From Heterotrichella gracilis (taxonomy: Eukaryota > Sar > Xanthophyceae > Tribonematales > Xanthonemataceae), in NCBI GenBank assembly GCA_032358255.1, contig JAULBX010002445.1, positions 62,001 to 126,000 of the forward strand: a stretch of 64,000 nt of DNA, given 5' to 3'. Shown here piece after piece: positions 22,109 to 32,546 of this stretch. A model generated the notes under the pieces. The model was not told the origin of the DNA and did no database searches. It saw only the letters and a program-made list of their open reading frames with translations. Within the stretch, counting starts at the first letter, position 1; every line of letters starts with the position of its first letter. The position numbers and the translations under genes were made by a program.

Positions 22109-23328
22109 GCACGTGCAGCAGGGTTGAAGGGTCGGGGTGTAGGGGTTACGGCAAACAGCAGGACCTCTTTTCAGCTGAGTTTGAGGAGCCTTTGCCCAGG
22201 TTGTGAACCGCATTTTGTAACAATTTCGACATGGGCTGCGCCACTGTCATGGGACACCACTCCACTACTTATCAACCACATGCATGCATATATACCAGTT
22301 GGGGAGCGTTTGCAAACTAGTCTAAGCAACTTGGAATTGGGCTTTGCCTTAGAAGTAACCCAACCCATGCCAGTACTTGGTGGCCAGTAGAACACCAGTC
22401 GAGTTCCAACAGATGTCGAGGGCTTCGGGGGCTCTCCTTGCGGCAGGGCGGGCCAAAGATAGGTATCGCCAGGGTATCGCCCACCTGAACAGTGGCAGTC
22501 GTATGGTGACGCAGCTGTTCCCTGGCACCATCAGTAGTAGATTCGTACGCTCTGTAGGTGGGTAGAGTGCCGAAGCTTGTAACAGCAAGATGTAGATACG
22601 TCGCAAGTGCGCGCCTGTATTCGGTAATGGAACCTTCAACGTTTATCATACTATTGCTATTGCTTGCATGACCAGCGTCTCTACACGTTCGCACGCAGTC
22701 GAAGCTGAGCTCTGCTTGCCAGTCGGGCCCAAGTGTTTACAAAGCTTCCATCCTGAGCAACCTTCCACCGCGATTCGCGGTCGCGCGATCGCCAGCCCCT
22801 CACGAACCGATCGCCGGCCCCTCGCGACGCCACCTCAGCCAGCCCGCAGAAGGTTTCCGGACGCGTGACATCATGCCCTGCGCTTTCCTCCGGTACCAGC
22901 CTCGGTCCAGCTCAGCGCCAGCTCCGGCGGAGCTTCAAGAAGCTTCGAAAAACGTCCGGACATTGGTTCGTCGTCGGCGCCACGGGTGCAAATCTGATCC
23001 TGCCCTCGCCCAACACCCGCCACAACCGGGCAGAATCCCAAACCGCCTGGCCTCATGCAAGGCCTCAGGGCCAGAGCAAGGGGACTCTTGCACCCACCCA
23101 CTTTGCTTCAAGTACCAGGTCGCAGCACACAGCTGGAGCAGGCATGAACAGGGTATGCCGGATGATCAACGCTCGCTTGCTGACTGTTGCAGAGTTATCG
23201 CTGATAGGCAACTGACATAACAGACAGGTTGAGGCTGCCACCACTTGGCACGCACCCCCATTGTCAGCGCCGAGTGACCTGTTGTCACAATTTTGCGGGA
23301 ACAGCCTTTGGGCAGCTGTATCTTGAAC
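22109..23328. other. Spacer upstream of the APRR2-like gene
   Basis: No convincing coding exons were found. A pair of 20-bp direct repeats with a CGATCGCC core lies at 22786-22827 and may be part of a promoter. Open frames between 22865 and 23220 do not resemble known proteins and lack splice support. Confidence 0.45.
22786..22827. repeat. Two 20-bp direct repeats with CGATCGCC core
   Basis: CGATCGCCAGCCCCTCACGA (22786-22805) and CGATCGCCGGCCCCTCGCGA (22808-22827) differ at two positions. They lie about 500 bp before the predicted start of the regulator gene. Confidence 0.6.
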
Positions 23329-25495
23329 ATGACGCTTCCCAGGGTGCCCAGCTTCTCTACCCGGCCTGGATTCCCCACAGGGCTGCAGGTGGGGAACGAG
23401 GCAGGGCGTGAAAGCTTCGCGTGGGCTTGGAAACCCTTGGAATGAGGCGGTCTGACTTGACAGCTCTGTCATGCAGGTGTTGCTAGTCGAGAGGAATGAG
23501 AGCGCAAGAGAGAAGGCTACAAAGCAGTTGAAAGACCTGAGTTATGACGGTAGGTGCCGAGGGGAAAGCTGGTGCTTTGTGCACAGCCTTGTGTGGGTGC
23601 TTCCTTTCTTTGTCATGGGGCAGTATCTTCCATGCCACCTCGGTTTGCTGGCACCAACTGGCAGCATCATCCCCCTTTTCTGCAGTCACGAGTTGTAGCA
23701 GTTGTGAGGAGGCACTGGAAGCTGTCAAGGCAGCAGAATCCCCACTGGACATCGCCCTCGTCGAGGTACGCACTCTGATATTTGCCGTTACTAAAAACCA
23801 GCCCATTGGACCAAGCGAGGCACGTCATCATCACATGACACACCTTCTAGTTTAGAAGTATTCTACGCTTGTAACCCTCGTGGGTTGCAGTGGGGCTGTT
23901 ATCGCAGCACTGCGAAGCTTTGTGTGCCTCATGGCTAGACATTACGGTTGTCCGATATGTGTTGAGCGAAGCAGTGATTTTTGTACGACGTAGCAGGACA
24001 AGGTCGTTTGTGCCGTCTTGCACCCAGTGCTTTTTCACGCCGTTTTGGGTGCTTGGTTGTTCGTTTGGGTTCACTTTGCCCGTTGCACCATGTCCTCCCA
24101 CCCCATGGCATCCGCCAGAATGGCCGCCAACCCCGAGGCATGTCACCTAGCACAGGCGGACTTGTTTTCTGAGGAGACCGACACCATCAAGGCGTTCCTC
24201 GAGCTCATCCAGCCTCTACCGCTGGTGCTCATGTCTGAGAACGGCCACGCGAACGAGGTGATGAAGGGGATCAAGCTGGGTGCTGTCGACTTTCTGGAGA
24301 AGCCCCTGTCCTCCCTGAAGCTTCGGAACATTTGGCAGCATGTTGTGAGGAAGGTAGGCTTGAAAGCAATGTTCTTTGATCACTTGGGTCGTATGGGCGA
24401 CATCCTTGTATTCTGCACCGTTCCTTGCCACGATCTGGGAGCATTGGTGATGTGGCTGCATGTCACCAACCTCGGGTCTGTGGGCATGCAGATGATGTCA
24501 GACATGAAGCCGAAACCCACCTCCAAGGTGTCACCCATGGAGGGCGTGGAGAAGGTGCGAGCTTTGCCTCATCTCCAGTGGGTATCACTTCCTTTTCTCA
24601 TCTCTGAACACCAACTTGCACCAATGCACAGTACAACATCATTCTGCCATATCAAACAGCAGGGTGCACTGGCGCTGAAAGCTGCTCTTCCACACAGGAG
24701 GGCTCCCCTCTGTCGCCCAAAACGCCCTCACCCTCAGCATCAGGGGCGGAGGCAGCCAGCATCACCTCCAACCACAGCAAGATGTGCGAGGGCGAGTCAT
24801 CCTCCAACAGCGAGGGCTCCAAGGAGAACAAGCAGGATGGGGCGGACTCGAAAACAGCCAGCGCGCTCTCGCGGCCGGATGACGTAAAGCCCAAGGCAAA
24901 GCCTGCGCCAATCATGCCCACCCACCGGCCACCGCTGGCCATCAAGCCCACGTCGTATTGCATGATGCCTGCGATGCAGGGCTTCATGCCTCCTGGAGGT
25001 AAGGAGTAGTGATTTGAAACCCCATCCACAGCGTGTGGACTCTCAACACTGAGGCTGGTTTTTGCTTATTGTGCTTTTGTGGAACTGCTTTCATGCTGCA
25101 AACCCTTGACCAATATCCTGCCTGCAGGCTGGCGGGCACCCGCCAACGGCTGCGTATGGGGCACACCCGTCGCTACTCCACAAACCGGCGCTGCGCCACC
25201 CCCTCCCATGCCAGCGCCTCTGCCAGGCATGCACGCCTTCCAGCCCGCCATGGTGCCGCCCATGATGGGCGCCATGCCGGTGCCCATGATCCCCACGCCG
25301 CACATGGTGCCTGTGGTCCCCCACGAGCTCCCCCAGACCAGCCAGACAGCCACCACATACGCGCCTGTCTTTGAGCTGGAGCTTGATGCCAGCTGCTGGG
25401 GAGAGGACAAGGCCCCCATTGGGCTGTCGCTCAAGAAGTCCCCCTCGCTCGTCGACCTCATCAACAAGTCGCTGACCTCCTCCGTGGCCTGCTGA
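23329..25495 (+). CDS. APRR2-like pseudo-response regulator without GARP domain
   Basis: This is a nuclear regulator related to plant APRR2. Seven exons (23329-23388, 23477-23549, 23686-23765, 24156-24353, 24492-24554, 24698-24998, 25128-25495) join in phase into 380 codons plus a stop. Residues 20-135 form a receiver domain starting VLLVERNESAREKATKQL. The phosphoacceptor Asp is replaced by Glu (DIALVE), while the Lys of the conserved KP is kept (GAVDFLEKPLSSLKLRNIWQ, very like APRR2 GAVEFLxKPLSEDKLKNIWQ). The middle is Ser/Lys/Asp-rich. The C-terminus contains CVWGTPVATPQTG, a Pro/Met-rich stretch and PIGLSLKKSPSLVDLINKSL, which resembles the APRR2 C-terminal motif. The GARP (Myb-like) DNA-binding domain of land-plant APRR2 is absent from all exons and too large for the introns around it. 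The start at 23329 is inferred from phase. Confidence 0.75.
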
Positions 25496-27821
25496 GCTGC
25501 CCCTTGCAGCGTGCGCCCGCAGCCTGTCAGCAGCGGCTGCGGGAAGCGAATGCGCCAGTGCCCAGCATTTATTTATTTGCGGGCAGCTCAGAAGGGATCA
25601 CGGAGGCGGCAGCGGCTTGGTATTTGGAGGGCTAATCTACAGCAGCAGTGGCACTTTTAGTGCTTTGACACTATCAAGGGGAACAGCTGGGGCTGTGGGG
25701 GCAATTTGGGACAAGGGTATTGATGCGCACTCAGGCACATCGTCTCCTTTCCATCCCGTGCGTTTTTGTTACGAGGAGAGAGAGCGTGCGTGGAGTCATA
25801 GGTGGAGTTGGATGTAGGGCAGGATGGACTACAGATCATAGTGTTTCACTCACTTCAACCTTATTCAAGCAAAAAGTATCACCATTCATTGTTGCTATCG
25901 CAACCGGCTACGTTGCTATTCGCTGCTGATGCACGTGGCACCCAACGCTTGTGCAGTCAGGCTCAATTGACATTGACTTTGCCCTTAAGAAGAACGTATC
26001 TGGGGTTTGTGGGGGGTGCTGAGGGGTTTATTTAGATTGCTTTTCTTGGCATTGGTATGCCCAGCGGGGCAGAAATGTGCTGGAATATGGTGCACATTTC
26101 TGCAGCATATTCTGCACAGTGTCCTCTGGGGAATTTATGGGGTAGGGTGCTTGGGTCTGGCATCTAGCACTTGCATTTTTTCCAGGCTCCTGGAGCAGCT
26201 ATTTGAAGCAAATTTCCAGCAAGTGGTGTTGCTCCATTAACCCTGTCGACAACACTCAAAAAAACCTTTTTAGAAATTAAATCGCTTTTTGCGTGGTACG
26301 GTCAACCTTTTCTCGCGCACTGATTGCACCGTTCAGAGCCTAATCCTCTTTTACTCAGCGCGGCAAACCTCTGGTATATCTGACGGGCCTGGCGGATTTC
26401 ACCAGATTGATTTTCGTTATCGCCTTGATGCCACACAACTTTTTTTACTCGCAAACAAGCTATTGCATGCGCATTCCTCAACGCGTTGAGTGCTCTGTGC
26501 TCTACTAGCAGGCCTACTGGTTGGTCCAGTGGGTTGTGCTGGTCAAACGTACGCTGGGTTTAAAAGTGCGTGTTTGTATGGTCTTTTTTTGTGTTTTTGT
26601 GTTTTGGACTGTCCGGCATACCTCCAGGTGGTTTAGGGTTAGGGTTTAGGGTCCTGCTGGCCATGGTCCGCTGGAGGGCTTTTGTTTTTTTGCCAGGTTC
26701 TCGGTGCTTGTTCACACTTGGCGTGGTGGCACTGTTAGCGGTGTGTTGAGGGGATTTGAGGGCATGGGTTCAATTTGCATGCACCACCGGGGGGCCAAAC
26801 GCTGGCATTTTCACACCTCCAAGTTATGTTACCCTTTGCGGGGTACCTTGACCATACTTACCCTGCATTGATTTGGGCTGGGGCACGAGGGTTTATTGCC
26901 AGCATGTAACGTATGCTATGCGGTGCAACTCCCTCAAGAGAGAAAGGAAGATACAGAAAGCCCCCACACACGGCAAAACCAACTTGACGATGGCCCATGG
27001 TGGGAAGTTCCATGGTGGGCTGAGCAGCCTGGTCACTTGACCAGGCTTGAGCGCATGTGGCCACTGGAGTACTGGTTCTGCCAAAATGTATTCCAAAATT
27101 GACATTGCCAACGGCGCTGCACGCCATGAGAAGTAGACACGGAAAGGGACCCATAGAGGCGGAGTTAGGGGGTCACTGGCCATCACCAGGGCACCACAAC
27201 CAGCCAGAACGGCTGGCCAAGCTGCACATGGGCCTTATTAGGCCCCGGCGTGATAATAAATGGTTGCCATGGTTACACTGAGAGTGTTGAACACTTTTCA
27301 AAACCAGTGTCCCGGGCACCACACCCACAACAGTATGGCAGCAGCCTGCTGCTTTGCCTATGGGCCATGCCCCAAGCTGGCAATCACGCAATGTTAATGC
27401 TGTCACAGTGTGCCACATGGCACATGCACTGCCATAGTGTGCCATGTGGCACATGCATGCAGCCACGGGAGGCCCAATGGGATGGGATGGCATGGCATGG
27501 CACCGTGCCACACTGGCAGTGGTGCGCACAGCCCCGGCAGTCCTCCCGGCCTCCTGAGGCTGAAGCCCAGCGCCATGGGGCATTCCATTATTGCCCCTCC
27601 CCCCTCCCCGGCCTAATGGAACCCACACAGGCAGCAGCGCTGGTGCTGACAGGTGGCGCAGGGTCAGACCCCGCCCCCCAGGAGACCTTTCCACCCTGGG
27701 ATGCGGATACCCTAGGGTCCCCAGGACAGACAAGAGCACCTCCTGGGGTTGATCCAACTGTTGGATCTGATGCACCTAGGAGCTTTCGCATGTGGCGAGT
27801 GTAGCGGGGCGCCCCCCCGGC
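25496..27821. other. Convergent spacer between APRR2-like gene and PCYA
   Basis: No gene is recognised. The spacer holds a telomere-repeat block (TTTAGGGTTAGGGTTTAGGG at 26633-26652) and a perfect 16-bp inverted repeat TGTGCCACATGGCACA / TGTGCCATGTGGCACA (27409-27424 and 27438-27453). A decayed copy of the PCYA last exon lies near 27630-27690. Confidence 0.5.
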
Positions 27822-30800
27822 TCAGTCGGACTCCCGAGGTTGCCCACCGGTACCGCTGGCAGCGCTTGTGCTGACAGGTGGCGGCGCCACGTCAAACATC
27901 ACCTCCCGCATGTACCTGGCCATGGCAGCACACGCAGGGTCACATAAAAAGGTCTGGTACATGAAATGCTGGACACTGGGGGACAGGTATGTCTGGGTCG
28001 TCAGGGTTGAGTGTTGGTTTAGGGTCCAGGTGGCATTGATGCCAGCACAGGTGGGTGCCATATCTGTGGCGGCACGCACATGCATGTACTTGGCATGGCA
28101 AGTGGCATTTTCATTCTTGCACCCACCTGCCAGCAAAGTCTTCATTCCCTTTTAAAATTTTAATTTCCCCCTTTCCCCCTTCATTTTCTCCCTATTTTTG
28201 GCACCCACCTTTCGGCAAAGTCTGGTGAGAACGCCGCCTCCAGCACGCGCCTTGTCTTGTCGTTACGCAGCTGGAACTCGCAGTAGCGCTGCTGGCACTC
28301 GAGTACCTCCGCCTGCCGCTGCGCCCTGGAGGAGTAGGGTGGTAGGGTACGGGTCAGATGGGGTAGAGCCAGCGCCACCACACAGGTGTAACGACCCCAG
28401 CGCCACCTAGGGTACCACCCACGCTCCCATACATCATCAGCCTGCTACTTTGGGGTCTTGGAGTTCACCCCCACTTGGTGGCTTAATTGTGCTGCGCCAA
28501 CCTTGCAACCTGCAAGATTGCGCGCTTGGACCGTGCATCGTAAACCCTCTGCCCTACAACCCTAGCCATGGGGCAATGTCGCACAACCCCCACGCCCTCT
28601 GCCTACTTAAGGACTCAGGCTAAAGCGTGTACCCCATAATAAATCCCCGTACGTGCTCGTTTCAACGGGCTGCGCCAGCCTGGCACCCTGCAGGAACGCC
28701 CGGTGCAGGGCCACAGCGCAACCGAAACCCTAAACCCTTACACTCTAAACCCTAGGGTAGCACCCAGCGCCCCAGGCGGCACCAACGCCAAACCTACTAC
28801 TTGAGGGTCTAGGATTTTATCGCTCACTTGTTGGTTTGGATGGGCTGCGCCAGCCTGGCGACCTGCAGGAACGCGCGGTGCAGGGCCACTGCATAGCGTA
28901 TGAACGAGGCCAGCTCCTCCGATGTCACTGGGCGCACGATGATGCACAGGTCCGAGAAGATGGGCATGCCCCAGGGGGGGATGGAGCGGTTGCTCTCCAG
29001 GCCAAACTCCGACTGCAGGCGCCTGCGGCAGGATTAATGTTTTGCTTTAAATGTTCAAATCCAGATCAGGGGTGTTTAGAGGATTAGGGTTTGGGGTTTA
29101 GGGCCACAGCGCAGCGGATGAGCGAGGAAAGCTCCTCGGAGGTCACTGGGCGCACAATGATGCACAGATCCAAGGAAATGGGCATGCCCCACGGGGGGAT
29201 GGAGCGGTTGCTCTCCAGGCCAAACTCAAACTGCAGGTGCCTGTGGCAGGATTACGGTTTAGGTGCCGAGGGGATTAGGGTTTAGGGTTGCTTGTAAGCC
29301 AAGCTCGGACCGGGGCGCCTGGAGCAGGGTTGAGAGTCAAGGGCTTCAGAGGATCGGGGGTCAAAAATGCTTTGAGAACCCACATGCCTGCTGCTGCAAC
29401 AATGATGCACATTGGCGCACAGTGAAAATCGGCAGGAAAAGATGGCAGGGGGTCTAAAGTGTGGGAATAATGACTCACGATGCCAGCTGCGCAAAGACGG
29501 GTGGCAGGGACCGGTTGCGCGCCACCGGGCATGGGTCCATGATGGCCAATGACACTCGGTCTCCATTGCCCACCATATCCAGCGACAGGATTGGCACGTC
29601 GAACTCGGGATTGGGGTACATCACGCAGTGGAGGACCTGCATGGGATTGCGATTTGGGATTGGGTTGGGAAACAATAATCAGCTGCATTATGAACGCCCC
29701 CTGTGCTAAATGCTGCAGCAGAATTTGAAGAAATAGACTTTATTTTGACAGATGTAACCATGCACCAGTCCCTTCCCTCCCTACCCTTTGACCACCCACC
29801 GCTTGTACCTACCCCCCTTGCACCCACCCACACCCACTCACCCCACCCCCACCTGCAGCCCACCTTGTGGATGCGCCAGCTCAAGGTGCAGCTTCCTAAA
29901 CGCACAGCTGCTGTGCACGCAACTCGCAACTCCAATCTCTCCCATAAACTCCACCAATGCATATTTCCCCCCTTATTTTTCACCCACCCACCCACCCACC
30001 CACCCCACCCCCACCTGTAGCCCATCCTGTCGGTGCGCAAGCTCGAGGTGCAGCTTCCTGAACACGCGGCTGTTGTAAGCCCGGTTCTCAATCTGCATGC
30101 GAGGCCATCCAGGCTCGTCCCGCTTTGGGGGTACCGCGTCGGAGTATCCCCACATGCCTGCCTTGCCCTCGGGGTCGCAGCTGTCACGGTATTTGAATTC
30201 CTGCAGTTGTAAAAGCTGTGTTAAGGTGTTTGATGCGCTGAGGTGAGGGATTTATTGAGGGTTTTGAAAGGGTTCTCGAACTGCATGCGGGGCCACCCTG
30301 GCTCGTCCCGCTTGGGGGTACCGCCTCGGAGTATTCCCACATGCCTGCCTTGCCCTCAGGGTCGCAGCTGTCCCGATATTTGAACTCCTGCAAAGAATTG
30401 GAAAGGGGTTGGGAAGGGGATTTCACCCGATTCCACTTTTCTTTGATACATATTCTTTATTTGCTTTATTTAATTTTGATTGTTTTTCAGTCACATTTTC
30501 CAGCAGGTACAGCGCCAGCTCCATAGATGTATGGTTAAATGTGTCTATTACAATTCTTTATCCATCCACTTCTTTTTTATTGTATATTTATGGTCCAGCG
30601 GGTACAGCCCCAGCTCCATCTCTCCAGCACCTGCCTCCACTCCCCATCTTAACTGCATATATTTAATTTCCATAACATTTATTTATTTCTATATTATGTA
30701 CCTGGTCCAGTGGGTACAGCCCCAGCTCCATCTCCAGCACCTGCCTCCAGGCCCCCTCGATCTGCGCCACCAGGCCCTCAAAGGGGGGCGACATGGCGCC

Positions 30801-31204
30801 CTTGAGCCGCCAGGTGCCCATGCCAACTGCAGTGATGGCCTCCTGCTCGCTCACGCCTCCCTGCGGAATATACCAGAATGAAAAATCATCAGAAAAGCCA
30901 CGATGACGACAATTCTGCAGGTCGTGTCTTGCATCTTGAAGTGGGATTTTGCAACCACTGACACCCATCAATCTTTCAATTTGGCTGTAACTGGTTTTGA
31001 ATCCTGGCGCTGCCCAGTGCAATGCCCTCCGTTTCCTCCTCCCCTCACCCTTTTCACATAGCCTGCCCCCTCAGGGTCCGAGGCCCCCATCCCCTCCAGC
31101 AGCTCCTTCATGAACTCCTTCTCCGTAAACCCTCCCGAGGGTCCATCCCCTTCCTCCCCCTCCTCATCGCCATCCTCCCCTTGCGCCCCTCGAGTCTTCC
31201 CATT
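27822..31204 (-). CDS. PCYA1: Phycocyanobilin:ferredoxin oxidoreductase (bilin reductase)
   Basis: This ferredoxin-dependent bilin reductase converts biliverdin to phycocyanobilin in the plastid. In green algae bilins serve in retrograde signalling and chlorophyll metabolism. Seven minus-strand exons were found: 31049-31204, 30702-30860, 30015-30200, 29479-29636, 28828-29022, 28209-28325 and 27822-27915. Family motifs in order are MQIENRAYNSRVFRKLHLEL, VLHCVMYPNPEFDVPILSLD (with the His and Asp equivalent to His88 and Asp105 of Synechocystis PcyA), RSIPPWGMPIFSD, YCEFQLRNDKTRRVLEAAF and RYMREVMFDV. Exon 1 is strongly acidic (GEDGDEEGEEGDG). An upstream exon for start and transit peptide is missing. 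A frame from ATG 32165 (MCALAFAHQVEIGLG, donor in matching phase) is a candidate. Copies of exons 2, 3, 5 and 7 lie in introns and downstream. Confidence 0.9.
28640..28712 (-). repeat. Decayed copy of PCYA exon 5 end
   Basis: The stretch with gggctgcgccagcctggcac and the preceding donor side repeats 28845-28890 of the true exon, downstream in the intron, next to AAACCCTAAACCC at about 28726-28740. Confidence 0.7.
29098..29255 (-). repeat. Near-complete copy of PCYA exon 5 in intron 4
   Basis: About 155 bp repeat 28880-29035 of the true exon (region encoding SNRSIPPWGMPIFxDLCIIV..PVTSEELSS). The copies are separated by GGATTAGGGTTTGGGGTTTAGGG (29073-29095). The reading frame of the copy is mostly preserved. 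Confidence 0.85.
30277..30385 (-). repeat. Copy of PCYA exon 3 in intron 2
   Basis: About 105 bp repeat 30095-30203 (EFKYRDSCDPEGKAGMWEYS on the minus strand) including the acceptor. A one-base loss breaks the frame after the VPP region. Confidence 0.8.
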
Positions 31205-32546
31205 CTGTGAGCAGGGTCGGGGCAACCGAGGGGCGGGGTGGTGGCGCCTGCCCCAAAGGTGGGAGCCACCTGTGCCACCTATGATTGAAAGGTGGGTAAT
31301 CAGATTAAGAAAAATAAATAATAGTGAGCACTCGCCGCCGCTGATGGGTTGATGTGCTGCCGGTGTATGGGAGGCGTCTCGGCATGGCATGGCGCTGCCG
31401 CCCAATTGGAAAATCACCCTGCCCTTGTAAAACACTGTCATGTTTGCCGCCTTGGCAAAAAATACTGCCTATATGCAACTGCACAGCCTCTATCATGGAC
31501 ACGCGGGCGCATGGGTGCACACCAGCTGACACACGGGTGCATGGTGCGCACCACAATGGTCCCAGGGTTTTATACGTGTGCGCCATCGTGCAACACGCAT
31601 CGGGTACAGTGCGTGCGCGCCATCCCTTACCTAGTGCCTTTGCACTCCATCCTAGGCGCCCGGTAACTGGGCTTGGCGCTTGTTGAGCGCTCGGCCTGCA
31701 GCAACGATCAACAGAGCAAAGTGTTGTGGCTTGGCCTGAAGTATTGTTTGACTAGGGTGACATGCTTCAGAGGGTGCAGTCATGAGGTTTGGTTCCACTG
31801 CGGCTGGCCAAAGAGTAAACAAAGTCGTGCATGTGTATATGCATGCATGCATTTCAAGACACAAGAATACCGTCCAATTCACGCCGTGACCAGGCAACTG
31901 TGCGTCCACACACGCGGGTTAAACCATATATGCGACAATATACTGCATGGAGGTGTCACCGTTTTCTCGTCTCACCTCAGTCGGCAGTGGGTGGGTGGTG
32001 GCTGCGGGACCAGACCAGCGCCATAACTACCCGTGGTGCTCGTGCTAAAGTTAGAGCATACTCTGTCTGAAAACATCGCTGAAGACGCTGAAAGGGCGGT
32101 TTTGTGAAGCCCAACTGAGCGCCCAACCCTATTTCTACTTGGTGTGCAAAGGCTAGGGCACACATGGGGGCGCGAAGTCGCTGCCTGGAATACTGTCAGA
32201 TGTATCCCCTATGGAGGCTCCCGTGGCACAGTATATGAACTGCATCGAGATACGTGTACGTTAGGCCCTGTCCTGGCTGATAAGTACAGACGCTCGCAAC
32301 CCCTGACTCAAAAGCGTGCACCTAGTCTAGCTGGCACCGGAGATACAAACTTTTGCGCTGCCCATATACAAGCCAACAGCAAGCGAACGCTAGTCTTTGC
32401 ACTTCGCCAGCTGCCCCAGCGAGAGCCAAACGCTTGTTTTTGTCCCTTGCGCGCTGCGCTCCGTTGCAAGGTTGTCGTGGAGGCGAGTTTACAGGGCAGG
32501 GGGTTTTGGGCGCTAGCCCCGATCGGGTCTCCCAGCTCGTGCCAAG
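31205..32546. other. Region between PCYA and WAV2 5' ends
   Basis: This divergent region probably contains the missing first exon of PCYA and shared promoter sequence. ATGCATGC words occur near 31838. No independent gene is recognised. Confidence 0.5.

Noticed and set aside
22865-23220. Open frames upstream of the APRR2-like gene as N-terminal exons
   Set aside because: They end in stops before the receiver exons, have no splice-phase match and resemble no known domain.
26630-26655. Telomere-type repeats as a sign of a chromosome end
   Set aside because: Genes continue on both sides and the arrays are only a few units long; such blocks recur throughout the window, so they are interstitial.
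27250-27804. 184-residue plus-strand open frame
   Set aside because: It has no family resemblance, overlaps a decayed PCYA exon copy and contains low-complexity CATGG words.
31977-32165. Firm first exon of PCYA
   Set aside because: The donor phase fits and the start is plausible, but there is no homology to confirm it, so it is only mentioned as a candidate.
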